Part shown: positions 28,652 through 38,603 of the stretch, piece after piece
Numbering within the stretch: the stretch's first letter is position 1
How the letters are laid out: every line of letters begins with the position of its first letter
DNA from: Paracoccaceae bacterium
GTDB taxonomy: Bacteria; Pseudomonadota; Alphaproteobacteria; Rhodobacterales; Rhodobacteraceae
DNA length: 64,000 nucleotides
NCBI GenBank assembly: GCA_014879735.1
Contig: JACSRN010000132.1
Coordinates: forward strand, 1 to 64,000
Reading direction: 5' to 3'
Notes under the pieces: generated by a model
Told to the model about the DNA's origin: nothing
Databases searched by the model: none
The model's input: only the letters and a program-made list of their open reading frames with translations
Position numbers and translations under genes: made by a program

Positions 28652-29632
28652 ATGAAACCCACCGCAAAACAGGTCGCCCATGCCGCTGGCGTGTCGCTCT
28701 CGGCGGTCTCGCGCGCTTTCGCACCTGACGGATCGCTCGACCCCGACAAGAAGAAGCGCATTCTCGCCCTGGCCCATGCCATGGGCTATGTCAGCCCGGC
28801 GCGCCGCACGGCAGAGGCGATTGCACGCAATACCATCACCCTTGTGACCGGCGATCTGCTCAACCCCTTCTATCCCATGGTGCTGGACATGCTGGCGCGG
28901 CAGTTGCAGGCCGTCGGCCGGCAATTGCTCGTCTATGCCTTGCCCGGCGGGGTTGGCGTGGACGCGGTTACGGATCAGATTCTAGCTGCCCGGCCTTCGG
29001 GAATCATTGTCACCTCGGCACAGCTTACCTCGCGCATGACGCGCGCCTGCCACCAGCATCGCATCCGGGTCGTGCTGATGAACCGCATCCAGCGCGATAT
29101 CCGCATTCCCGCTGTAACCTGCGACAATTATGGCGGGGGTCGGGATGCCGCAGCGCTGCTGCTGTCCCGTGGCCGACAGCGGATCGGTTTTGTGGCTGGC
29201 CTGGCCGACACCTCGACCCACACCGAGCGCGCGCGCGGATTTCGGGACATGCTGAACGAGGCTGGTCAAAGCCCCTATCTCCAGGCGGACGGCGCGTTCA
29301 GCTATCAGGCCGCACATACGGCGGTTTCCGAGATGATCGCCGGGCAGCGCCAGCCCGATGCCCTGTTCTGTTGCAACGACATCATGGCCCTTGGCGCCAT
29401 CGATGCCGTAAAGGCGCGCGGAATGCGCCCGGGCGAAGATATTGCCATTGTCGGCTTTGACGATATTCCCATGGCCGCCTGGGGGGCATATCGGCTGTCG
29501 ACAATCCGGCAACCCGTCGAGACCATGGTGCGTGAAACGGTCAACCTTCTGCTTGACGAGGCAGACACCCCACCGGAGGAGGGCGGGCTGCGGATCGTAC
29601 CGGGCAAACTGATCATCCGCGCCAGCGCCTGA
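28652..29632 (+). CDS. LacI family transcriptional regulator
   Basis: TAKQVAHAAGVSLSAVSRAFAPDGSLDPDKKKRILALAHAMGYVS; effector domain. Confidence 0.94.
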   Translation: MKPTAKQVAHAAGVSLSAVSRAFAPDGSLDPDKKKRILALAHAMGYVSPARRTAEAIARNTITLVTGDLLNPFYPMVLDMLARQLQAVGRQLLVYALPGGVGVDAVTDQILAARPSGIIVTSAQLTSRMTRACHQHRIRVVLMNRIQRDIRIPAVTCDNYGGGRDAAALLLSRGRQRIGFVAGLADTSTHTERARGFRDMLNEAGQSPYLQADGAFSYQAAHTAVSEMIAGQRQPDALFCCNDIMALGAIDAVKARGMRPGEDIAIVGFDDIPMAAWGAYRLSTIRQPVETMVRETVNLLLDEADTPPEEGGLRIVPGKLIIRASA

Positions 29633-29866
29633 TCCGCGTCAGGCGGCATCCGCACCGTCGGACATGGGCGATGCCATGTCCATGCGCCATTTCTTCGGAT
29701 CGCAACGCGCCCGATGGATGTCATCTTCTGCCGCGGCCCCCCGGGCCCCGGGGGGCATCGACCTCACTCAATCGCTGTCCGGAAATCATGCTGAATGCGT
29801 GGCAGGATCGTCCTGCAGCCGGCCCTGCGCCAGACTGGCCGCGCCCATGAATGATTGCCCGGTGGC

Positions 29867-32800
29867 TCAAATGGCCCTGTCACCAGGTTCATCGGCCGGT
29901 GCAACGCAGAAGACGGCGCAGTACAGCGCGGGGGCGAACAGCAGCGTGATCAGCGTGCCGGCGATGATGCCACCCATCATCGCGAATGCCATCGGACCCC
30001 AGAATACCTGCCGCGAGATCGGGATCAGCGCCAGGCTGGCCGCCGCTGCCGTCAAGAGGATCGGCCGGGCACGGCTGTCTGACGCCTCGAACACCGCATC
30101 CCATCTTGAGCGGCCGTGCTCGATCAGCACCTGAATTTCATGCACAAGGATGATCGAGTTGCGGATCAGGATGCCGACCAGCGCCAGCACTCCCAAAATG
30201 GCGACGAACCCCAGGGGCGCACCGCTGGCCAGCAAGGCGCCGACCACGCCGATCAGCCCCAGCGGCGCTACGGCGAGGACAATGAACATCAGCCGGAAGC
30301 CCTGCATCTGGACCATGACCAGCAGCATGATGGCCAGGATCATGACCGGAACCACGGCAATGATCGGCGCCTGGCTTTCGCCGCTGGTTTCATCGGCACC
30401 GCCGGCCACGATGGCATAGCCGGCCGGCAGGTCGGCGCGGATCGCGTCGATCCCCGATGCCAGCGCGCGGGTGATGGTGGCGGGGGTGTCCTTGCCGGCG
30501 ACCGCCGCCTTGACGGTGATCGTCGCCACGCGGTCGCGTCGGTGCAGAAGAGGGGGCTCCAGATCCCACTGGATCGTCGCAAAGGCGCTGATCGGGATCG
30601 GAATGCCGGTCGGGCTGCCGAATTGCAGCGATTGCAGCGCCGCGATGGAGGAACGGTCTTCCTTGCGACCCACGGCCACCACGTCGACCAGCGTCTTGCC
30701 ATCAGCCAGTTCGGTGATCGTCGCGCCATCGAACAGCGTATACAGGCTTTGTGCCACGTCGCGTTGGGTCAGCCCCAAGTGGCGCAATTGCTCCTGATCC
30801 AGCACCACGCGGGCGACGCGGTAAGGTTCGCCCTGGTCGATGGTAATCGCTTCAAGCCGGTCATCCTGGCTAAGGACAGCGGCAATGTCGCGCGCGCGTG
30901 CCAGCAGCAGGTCGGGGTCGGCACCGCTGACGCGATACTGCACCGGCTTGCCCACCGGCGGCCCCAGTTCCAGCGACTTGGCAAAAAGTTCGATCCCGGC
31001 AAGGCCGTCGCCATAGGCCTTGATCGCGGCCCGCAGGCTTTCACGCGCCTCGATGCTGTCGGTCATCACCACGACCTGCCCCATATAGGGCGCGGGTGTG
31101 GGCGCATCCAGCGCCAGGAGGAAGCGCGGGGCCGAGCGGCCGACATAGGTGGACCAGAACACCGGCTCTTCCCGGCCATCCAGCCAAAGCTCAAGCTCGC
31201 GGATGGCCGCATCGGTGGCGGTGATGTTCGAGTTCTGCCGCAGGTTCACGTCGATCAGCAGTTCCGGCCGGTCGGAGGATGGGAAGAACTGCTGCTGCAC
31301 ATAGCCCATGCCAAAGACCGACAGCGCGAACAGGCCCACCGTCAGCGCAATGGTCGCCCATTTGAACCGCATCGCCGCCTTGAGGCTGCGCCGGAACGTC
31401 CGCCGCAGCCGGCTCGGCTCGGCCGAGTGATGCTTCAGCTTGGCCGGCAGCACGGTCACGCCCAGCAGCGGCGTAAACAGCACCGCCACCAGCCAGGACA
31501 GCACCAGCGAGACCGCGATCACATAGAACAGCGACTGGGTATATTCCCCCGCCATCGAGTTGTTGAAGCCGATGGGAATGAAGCCCGCCACCGTGACCAG
31601 CGTGCCCGACAGCATCGGAAAGGCAATCGAGGTCCAGGCATAGGAGGCGGCCTTGCCCAGGCTTTCCCCCATCTCCAGCCGGGAAATCATGGTTTCGATG
31701 GCGATCATCGCATCATCGACCAGCAGTCCCAGCGCAATGATCAGCGCACCCAGCGAGATGCGCTGCAGCGTGATGCCCATCTGGTCCATGATGACAAAAG
31801 TCAGCGCCAGCGTCAGCGGGATGGCCATCGTCACCACCAGGCCGGCGCGAATGCCCAGCGACACGAAAGACACCACAAGCACGATGATCACGGCCTCGAT
31901 CAGCGCCCGGATGAAGTGGTTGACCGATTCCTCCACCACATGCGGCTGGTCGGCAACCTTGTGCAGGTCGATGCCGATGGGCAGGCGGGTCTCGACCCCG
32001 GCCATCATCCCGTCAAGCTCGGCGCCGAATTCCAGGATATTGGCGCCTTCGCGCATGCCGACGATCAGGGCGATGGCATCCTTGCCGTCATAGCGGAACA
32101 GGGTGGTCGGCGGGTCGGCATAACCCTCTGTCACCGTCGCCACATCGGCCAGGGTGAAATAGGCATCCCCCACGCGCAGCGGCGCACGGGCCAGTTCCTC
32201 GGCGGTGGCAAAGCGGCCGCTGACGCGGACGGCGATCTGTTCATCGGCCGTGCGGATTACGCCGGAAGACACGATGGCATTCTGCGCCGTCAGCGTATCA
32301 AGGACCGAGGCCCGGTCCAGCCCCAGTGCCGCCAGCCGCCGGGTGGAAAACTCGATATGGATCTGGCGGTCGCGGGTGCCGACAAGGTCAACCTTGCCGG
32401 CGTCCTTCAGCGTCATCACCAGATCGCGCACATCCTCAACCTTGTCGCGCATTTCCTGCGGGGAAAAGCCGTCGCTGGTGAAGGCATAGACATTGCCGTA
32501 GACATCGCCAAAATTGTCGTTGAACTGGAAGCCTGCGAATTCGCTGGGAAATTCGCCGCGGATATCGGCCATCATGTTGCGGATGCGCAGCCAGGTCTGG
32601 CGCACCGCATCACCGCGCACGGTTGCCTCAAGCTCGACATTCACCACAGCGCGGCCGGGGAAGGATTCCGACCGGGTGGATTTCAGCGAATCCAACTCCA
32701 TCAGCTTGTGTTCGATGCGCCGCGTCACCTGATCTTCGGTTTCCTGCGCGGTGGCACCGGGCAAGGCCGCACTGATCACCATCTGCTTGATGGTGAAGGC

Positions 32801-32923
32801 GGGGTCTTCCTCGCGCCCGAGGTTGAAATAGGCCAGGCCGCCGGCGATGATCGAGATGATGATCAGGAACCAGACGAAGGATCGGTGGTGCAATGCCCAG
32901 TCCGACAGGTTGAAGCCCTTCAA
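29867..32923 (-). CDS. RND family efflux transporter permease
   Basis: 1018 aa; VVSFVSLGIRAGLVVTMAIPLTL, ALGLLVDDAMIAIE, internally duplicated RND architecture. Confidence 0.95.
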   Translation of the reverse strand: MKGFNLSDWALHHRSFVWFLIIISIIAGGLAYFNLGREEDPAFTIKQMVISAALPGATAQETEDQVTRRIEHKLMELDSLKSTRSESFPGRAVVNVELEATVRGDAVRQTWLRIRNMMADIRGEFPSEFAGFQFNDNFGDVYGNVYAFTSDGFSPQEMRDKVEDVRDLVMTLKDAGKVDLVGTRDRQIHIEFSTRRLAALGLDRASVLDTLTAQNAIVSSGVIRTADEQIAVRVSGRFATAEELARAPLRVGDAYFTLADVATVTEGYADPPTTLFRYDGKDAIALIVGMREGANILEFGAELDGMMAGVETRLPIGIDLHKVADQPHVVEESVNHFIRALIEAVIIVLVVSFVSLGIRAGLVVTMAIPLTLALTFVIMDQMGITLQRISLGALIIALGLLVDDAMIAIETMISRLEMGESLGKAASYAWTSIAFPMLSGTLVTVAGFIPIGFNNSMAGEYTQSLFYVIAVSLVLSWLVAVLFTPLLGVTVLPAKLKHHSAEPSRLRRTFRRSLKAAMRFKWATIALTVGLFALSVFGMGYVQQQFFPSSDRPELLIDVNLRQNSNITATDAAIRELELWLDGREEPVFWSTYVGRSAPRFLLALDAPTPAPYMGQVVVMTDSIEARESLRAAIKAYGDGLAGIELFAKSLELGPPVGKPVQYRVSGADPDLLLARARDIAAVLSQDDRLEAITIDQGEPYRVARVVLDQEQLRHLGLTQRDVAQSLYTLFDGATITELADGKTLVDVVAVGRKEDRSSIAALQSLQFGSPTGIPIPISAFATIQWDLEPPLLHRRDRVATITVKAAVAGKDTPATITRALASGIDAIRADLPAGYAIVAGGADETSGESQAPIIAVVPVMILAIMLLVMVQMQGFRLMFIVLAVAPLGLIGVVGALLASGAPLGFVAILGVLALVGILIRNSIILVHEIQVLIEHGRSRWDAVFEASDSRARPILLTAAAASLALIPISRQVFWGPMAFAMMGGIIAGTLITLLFAPALYCAVFCVAPADEPGDRAI

Positions 32924-33984
32924 GATGCGATCCTTTCGCCCACAACCTGCCCTTCGCTGACCGAATTGATGCCGCGCACCAGCACCTCGTCGCCCATGTT
33001 CAACCCCGATGTCACCACCTGACGGCCACCGATGTCCTCGCCCAGCGTCACGGCGACCTTCTCGATCTTGCGCCCGGCCCCAACCCGCCAGACCGTGCCA
33101 TCGGCCATGATCGCCGAATGCGGCAGCGTCAGGACCGGGTTCTCCGCCTGCCGTTCCACCGCCACCCGCACCAGAGAGCCCAAGCGCAGCCCGCTGCCCG
33201 CGGCCAGGGTGATGCGCAGGCGATGGGTGCGCGAGGCGGCATTGGCAACCGGCTCGATCAGCCGCAGCGTACCGGCGAAGTCCGTCGCCTCCTGTCCGTC
33301 CCGGCGGCGGATCACAAAGCTGGTCCCCGGCTCCAGATAGGCGGCAAGCTGCGCGGGCACGTCGATCACGGCTTCAAGGCCGGAATCGGTGGCAAGGGTG
33401 ATGACCGGCGATCCGGCGGAAACCACGCTGCCCGGCTCGGCCTGCGTGGCCACCACCACGCCGTCGGCAGGGACAAGAAGCGTGCCGTTGCTGGCCGCAT
33501 CATACGCCCGCGCCAGATCAGCCTCGGCGGCGGTAACGGCGGCGGCGGTGGCATCGCGGCCGGCGGTGGCCTGTTCCAGTTGCGCCGCGGTGGCCACATT
33601 GCGCCGGACGAGTTCTTCGATACGCGCATGGGTTTCCCGTGCCAGATCGGCCTCGGCCCTGGCCGCACGCAGCTTGGCCTCGGCAGCATCGACATCGGCA
33701 TTCAACGCAATCCGGTCAAGCGTGGCAATCACATCGCCGGCCTTGACCACATCGCCGACATCGACAGGCCGGGTTTCGATCCGTCCTGCCGCCAGAAAGC
33801 CTAGCGCGGTTTCCACCTGCGGCATGATCGTTCCGGGAAAGTCGCGCAGTCGCGTCGCCTCGCCGGCGATGATCTCGGTCACGACCGGGCGCGGCGCCGC
33901 GGTCTCGCCAGGGGGTGCGGGGTCTTCGGCAACAGTGACCTGTGCCAGCATCACCAGAATTGCAGCCAGAAAGAGCGGCTTCAT
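32920..33984 (-). CDS. RND efflux periplasmic adaptor (membrane fusion protein)
   Basis: Lipoyl/barrel-sandwich hybrid pattern (VDVGDVVKAGDVIATLD, LVPADGVVVATQAEPGSVV); coupled to the RND gene. Confidence 0.92.
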   Translation of the reverse strand: MKPLFLAAILVMLAQVTVAEDPAPPGETAAPRPVVTEIIAGEATRLRDFPGTIMPQVETALGFLAAGRIETRPVDVGDVVKAGDVIATLDRIALNADVDAAEAKLRAARAEADLARETHARIEELVRRNVATAAQLEQATAGRDATAAAVTAAEADLARAYDAASNGTLLVPADGVVVATQAEPGSVVSAGSPVITLATDSGLEAVIDVPAQLAAYLEPGTSFVIRRRDGQEATDFAGTLRLIEPVANAASRTHRLRITLAAGSGLRLGSLVRVAVERQAENPVLTLPHSAIMADGTVWRVGAGRKIEKVAVTLGEDIGGRQVVTSGLNMGDEVLVRGINSVSEGQVVGERIAS

Positions 33985-35075
33985 TGACCTTCCCCAACTG
34001 CCCGGACAATGCGGCCGGGGTACAGCAGCTGCGACCCCGCCGCCACGACCAGATCACCATCCTTCAGCCCGGCGGCGATATCCACCATCGCCGAGGTATA
34101 GCGCGTGACCTCAACCTCGGTCAGGGCCACGGCCCCGCTGGCCGGATCGACAGTCCAGACCGCGGGGTTCGCGCCGCCCGCCACCAGCGCCGACCATGGC
34201 ACAGCGAAAGCCGGTTCGGTCTCGACCGTGACATGGCTTGTCACCGGCTCGCCCAGTCCCGGCTCGCCCGACCCCGGCTCAAGCCGCGCCTTGACGGCAA
34301 CGGTCCCGGTCCGGATATCGGCCAGCGGCGAGATTTCCGACACCACCGCCACCATTCTGCGCCCCGGCTCATTGATCGGGATCAAAGTCACCCGGTCGCC
34401 AAGCAGGCTGTCCAGCAACCTGTGGTTTGGCGCATAGAATACCGCCTCGCGCTGCTTTTCCGGTGCGAGGGTCAGCACCGGCTGCCCCGCGCCAATCACC
34501 TGGCCCGGCTCGGCGCTGCGCTCTGTCACAATCCCGTCGAAGGGGGCGGTGATCTCCGTATCCGCCACCGCCTGCCGCGCCGTCTTCAGCGCCGCCTCGA
34601 CCTGATCCCGCGATGCCATCGCTGCAAGCAGCGCCTCGTCGGCATCCAGCAACTCGGCACGGGTGCTGGCACCGCGGCCCAGAAGTTCGGAGACCCGGTC
34701 CCGCGCCAGCCGGGCCTGTGTCAGGCCGGCTTCGGCGGCAACAAGCTGCGCCAGTGCCGCCTGCAAGGCCGCATTGGGCTGGACATCCTCCACGCTGGCC
34801 AGAACCTGACCGGCCAGGACATTGTCGCCGACATCGACGACAAGGGTGACGATGCGCCCGCCATTGCGAAACGACACTGGCACGGAATGGGTTGCCTCGA
34901 TCGTGCCGGTCAACTCGTAGGTTATTTGTGCGGGTCGCTTTTCAACCGTGACAATCTCGACGGCCAGGATCTGATCGGCGCTGGCCGGCGAGGGCAGAGC
35001 CTGGATGAATATCGGGGCCACAGCCAGCCCGGCAATCTGCAACAAGCGCGCCATGCTTCGGGTCACTTCTGTCAT
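33981..35075 (-). CDS. Second RND efflux periplasmic adaptor
   Basis: VDVGDNVLAGQVLASV, ITAPFDGIVTERSAEPGQVIGAGQPVL; start at MTEVTRSMARL preferred over 35105. Confidence 0.9.
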   Translation of the reverse strand: MTEVTRSMARLLQIAGLAVAPIFIQALPSPASADQILAVEIVTVEKRPAQITYELTGTIEATHSVPVSFRNGGRIVTLVVDVGDNVLAGQVLASVEDVQPNAALQAALAQLVAAEAGLTQARLARDRVSELLGRGASTRAELLDADEALLAAMASRDQVEAALKTARQAVADTEITAPFDGIVTERSAEPGQVIGAGQPVLTLAPEKQREAVFYAPNHRLLDSLLGDRVTLIPINEPGRRMVAVVSEISPLADIRTGTVAVKARLEPGSGEPGLGEPVTSHVTVETEPAFAVPWSALVAGGANPAVWTVDPASGAVALTEVEVTRYTSAMVDIAAGLKDGDLVVAAGSQLLYPGRIVRAVGEGQ

Positions 35076-35345
35076 CCAACCTTGGTTAGGAGAGGGAAAA
35101 TGCATTGAACACGGTGCGTTGCCTGCATGCGATGGTGATCATTCACGGCCACGATTCTGTCAATGCCCACAGAACAGGGCCAAAGTCTCGCCCCCCAAGG
35201 CCGGGACCAGGGGCCATTCGGCCGAGCGGTCCGCAAGGCGGACAAGGCCGGGGCCGACGCCGCAGGGACAATCCAGTCCCTCAAGCAGATTGACGAATCC
35301 TGACCCCGGACCACAGGGCGCTCCACGGCAGGCCGGCCGGCAGGT

Positions 35346-36074
35346 TCAGCCAGGTCGGAACCCGGCCTCGGCGATCAGCCGGTTCGAGGTGCCTTCGATA
35401 TCGGCTTCCAGCCGGGCCATGAATTCAGGCACCGGCAGGCCGGGGGCGATCGGCGGCAGGAACTCTACCACGGCAAGCCCCGGTTTGCGCAGGATACCGC
35501 GCTTGGGCCAGAACACGCCAACATTCGTCGCGGCCGGAACGCAGGGCTGGCCGAGTTGCGCGTAGATCAGCCCCGTGCCCACCTTGTACGGCTTGCTGGT
35601 GCCGGGCGCCACGCGGGTGCCCTGCGGGTAGATCACCAATTGCCCCGGATCCGCGGTGCCGCGGATCACATCCTCCTTCATCTTCGCGATGGCCGCGCCG
35701 CGCTTGCCGCGGTCAACCGGAATGCAGCCGATCTTCAGCGCATACTGACCCAGAAAGGGCGCGTAGATCAGTTCCCGCTTCATGATGAAGCGCGGCCGCG
35801 GCAGGCTGCCGAAGATCATGATGATGTCAAAGAAGCTTTGATGCTTGGCAGCGACGACGACCTCGCCCTGCGGGATCGGCCCGCGCACCTCTGAATGCAG
35901 GCCGCACAGGATGCGGGCGGTAAACCGCACCCAGCGGCAATAGCTATGCGCTGCAAACAGCGCGCCTTCGCGCGAGAACAGCGCCCACGGCGCGAAGGCC
36001 ACGGCCATCACCGCCATGGCAAGATACATCTGCACGACGAAAACCAGCGAAAGCAGCCAGCGAATGACGATCAT
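35346..36074 (-). CDS. plsC: 1-acyl-sn-glycerol-3-phosphate acyltransferase
   Basis: AKHQSFFDIIMI (HX4D-like), IYPQGTRVAPG. Confidence 0.93.
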   Translation of the reverse strand: MIVIRWLLSLVFVVQMYLAMAVMAVAFAPWALFSREGALFAAHSYCRWVRFTARILCGLHSEVRGPIPQGEVVVAAKHQSFFDIIMIFGSLPRPRFIMKRELIYAPFLGQYALKIGCIPVDRGKRGAAIAKMKEDVIRGTADPGQLVIYPQGTRVAPGTSKPYKVGTGLIYAQLGQPCVPAATNVGVFWPKRGILRKPGLAVVEFLPPIAPGLPVPEFMARLEADIEGTSNRLIAEAGFRPG

Positions 36075-36994
36075 GTCAGCTCCTTCAGCTTTTTGAACGC
36101 CGCGCGGCGGGTCGCGGCAAAGGCGACCAGCGCCGCAAGGGGCGGCAGGATGAAGGGCCAGAGCCAACCGGCCCCCGAAAAGCCCAGCCCGGTCAGAAAG
36201 CCCCCCGCGGCATCGGCCGCAGGCAGCAGCAGCACGCCGGCCAGCCCTGCCAGCGCACCCGCCGCCGATCCAGTCAGCGCGCGCAGGGTGAAACGGCGGA
36301 CGAAGGCGCGGGCGATGTAGCTGTCCTGCGCGCCGATCAGCCGCAGAACCTTTACCACCTGGGCATTGGCGGCCAGCGAGGCATTGGCGGCCAGGGTGAT
36401 CATCGCGGCCATCGTGGCCCCGATCAGCACGATCGACAGCCAGCCCAGCAGCCGCAACCGCGCGGCTGCCTCGGCCAGCGGCCGCCGCCAACGGGTATGG
36501 TCGTCAAGGATCGCACCCGGCGCCTCGGCGGCCAGGCGCTGGCGAAGACCCTCGCCATCATAGCCCTGCCCATCCTCGACCACCTCGATCAGCCGGGGCA
36601 GCGGCAGGTCCTGCACCGGAAGATCGGGACCAAACCACGGCTCCAGCAGCCGGCGGTTCTCTTCATCGGTCAGCGCACGGGCCGAGGCGATGCCGGGCGT
36701 GGTCGACAGCAGCGCCAGCACGGCGTCGGTCTGGGCCTGCATCTGCTGCGGTGGCGCCGAAAGACGGATCGTCGCCGTGCGGGCCAGCGCATCCGACCAT
36801 CGGTCCGCCAGGCGCCCCGAGGCCAGCGACAGCGCCAGCGCGAAGACGCAGAGGAAGGTCATGGCACCGGCGGTAAAGGTGGTGAGCCAGGCCGTCGGCC
36901 CCGAGGGCGGCACCACGCGGTCGGCCTGCCGGTCAGGGACCATCAGCGCCACGAACGGATCAGCCAGGCGGGACAGCAGCGGGGGCAGGGTCAC
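36071..36994 (-). CDS. ftsX: FtsX-like cell division permease
   Basis: Four-TM pattern; ATGA coupling with upstream FtsE and downstream PlsC. Confidence 0.85.
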   Translation of the reverse strand: MTLPPLLSRLADPFVALMVPDRQADRVVPPSGPTAWLTTFTAGAMTFLCVFALALSLASGRLADRWSDALARTATIRLSAPPQQMQAQTDAVLALLSTTPGIASARALTDEENRRLLEPWFGPDLPVQDLPLPRLIEVVEDGQGYDGEGLRQRLAAEAPGAILDDHTRWRRPLAEAAARLRLLGWLSIVLIGATMAAMITLAANASLAANAQVVKVLRLIGAQDSYIARAFVRRFTLRALTGSAAGALAGLAGVLLLPAADAAGGFLTGLGFSGAGWLWPFILPPLAALVAFAATRRAAFKKLKELT

Positions 36995-37662
36995 AGATCC
37001 GCCCCCGCCAGTTGGATGCGCCGTTTCGAGATGCGCAGGACACGCGCCGGGACCTGGTTCTTGGCCTGCCGGATCAGGTTCAGGTCGTGGGTGGCAATGA
37101 CGATGGTCTTGCCCATGCGGTTCAGCTCCACCAGCAAGGTCAGCAACCGCAGCGACATCTCCCAGTCGACATTGCCGGTCGGCTCGTCGGCCAGGATCAC
37201 GTCCGGCCCCATGATGATGGCCCGCGCCAGCGCAGCGCGCTGCCGTTCGCCCCCCGACAGCGAGGGCGGCAGCGCATCCGACAGATGCTTCAGCCCCACC
37301 CAGGCCAGCAGCGCGCCAAGATCCTCGGCATTGCCGCGCCGCTCGGCCACCATCAGCGGCAGCATCACATTGGTGGCCAGCGGCAGATGGTCAAGGAACT
37401 GGCCGTCCTGGTGCACCACCCCGATCCGCCGTCGCGTCCGGGCAATATCGTCCCGCGACAGGCTTTTCACCTCGCGGTCGAAGATCGTGACGTGGCCGGC
37501 CGTCGGCATCAGTTCGGCATAGGCCATCTTCAGGAAGGTGGTCTTGCCCGAGCCCGACGGGCCGGTCAGGAAGTGGAACGATCCCGGCGCAAGACGCAGC
37601 GAGACCTCGGACAGCAACTCGCCCCCGCCATAGTTGTAGGCCGCATTCTCGAAGGCAATCAC
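36991..37662 (-). CDS. ftsE: FtsE cell division ATP-binding protein (GTG start)
   Basis: GPSGSGKTTFLKMAY, LSGGERQRAALARAI, ILADEPTGNVD. Confidence 0.92.
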   Translation of the reverse strand: MIAFENAAYNYGGGELLSEVSLRLAPGSFHFLTGPSGSGKTTFLKMAYAELMPTAGHVTIFDREVKSLSRDDIARTRRRIGVVHQDGQFLDHLPLATNVMLPLMVAERRGNAEDLGALLAWVGLKHLSDALPPSLSGGERQRAALARAIIMGPDVILADEPTGNVDWEMSLRLLTLLVELNRMGKTIVIATHDLNLIRQAKNQVPARVLRISKRRIQLAGADL

Positions 37663-37835
37663 CGCCTGTATCCCCTGCCCCTGTGCGCTCGTCCCGCACG
37701 AATTGGCCGCGTTTCCCCTGTGCCTTCCATCGCACGCGCCTTGCGGATCCCACAAGAGCAGGACACAAAGTCTTGGATGGTCTTGGGTTCGTTGCTACAA
37801 CAGCACCGGGCGAATGCCTAGACGGGGTGGAATTG

Positions 37836-38600
37836 ATGCGTTTGGCCTGCCCAAACTGCGATGCCAGATACGAGATTCCCGACGACGCGATTCCTGAGGC
37901 CGGTCGCGACGTGCAATGCTCGAATTGCGGGCATGCCTGGTTCCAGACACGCCCTGCCACTGACGCAGGCGCGGATATCCCGGCGCCGCGCGCCGCCGCG
38001 CAGGAAGGCCCGGCGCCCGCACTTTCGGCGCCCGCCCCCGAAGCGGCACGGAACACCATCGACAATTCGGTCCTGTCCATCCTGCGCGAAGAGGCCGACC
38101 GCGAGGCTGAGGCACGCAGGGCCGAGGCACGGCGCAGCGCCTCGCGTCGGGCAGAAGCGGAGGAGCAGTTTCGCACCCAGCCCGATCTGGGTATCGCTTT
38201 GCCCCCCGCGGCTTCGGCGGGCGGGCAGCGGCTGAAGCCCCTGACAGGTGAAGATGCCGAGACGGCCGCCGCCAAACCGGCCGCCCGGCGCGACCTTCTG
38301 CCAAATGTCGACGACATCAACTCCACGCTGCAGCCCGACAGCACAGACGGGGAGGAGGAGGAGGACGAGGCCGCGTCCGAACTGACGCGAGGCACCGCTT
38401 TCCGCATCGGCTTTCTGATTGCGCTATCAGTTCTGGTGGCGGCTGCCGTGGTCTATCTGGCGGCGCCCGCCATTCAGAAGACGGTGCCGGCACTGGAAAC
38501 CCCGCTCGCCTCCTATGTCGGTTTTGTCGACGGGCTGCGCCACCGGCTTGACGCGCTGATGGACAGCGCGACCGACAAGCTGAACGGCGATGGCGGCTGA
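37836..38600 (+). CDS. MJ0042-type zinc-ribbon protein with C-terminal TM segment
   Basis: MRLACPNCDARYEIPDDAIPEAGRDVQCSNCGHAW; TM helix GFLIALSVLVAAAVVYLAA. Confidence 0.9.
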   Translation: MRLACPNCDARYEIPDDAIPEAGRDVQCSNCGHAWFQTRPATDAGADIPAPRAAAQEGPAPALSAPAPEAARNTIDNSVLSILREEADREAEARRAEARRSASRRAEAEEQFRTQPDLGIALPPAASAGGQRLKPLTGEDAETAAAKPAARRDLLPNVDDINSTLQPDSTDGEEEEDEAASELTRGTAFRIGFLIALSVLVAAAVVYLAAPAIQKTVPALETPLASYVGFVDGLRHRLDALMDSATDKLNGDGG

Positions 38601-38603
38601 CGC

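Noticed and set aside
30116-33022. 968-aa plus-strand ORF over the RND gene
   Set aside because: Antisense shadow of a well-supported RND transporter; composition (D/H/Q/R-rich) is typical of codon-bias artefacts
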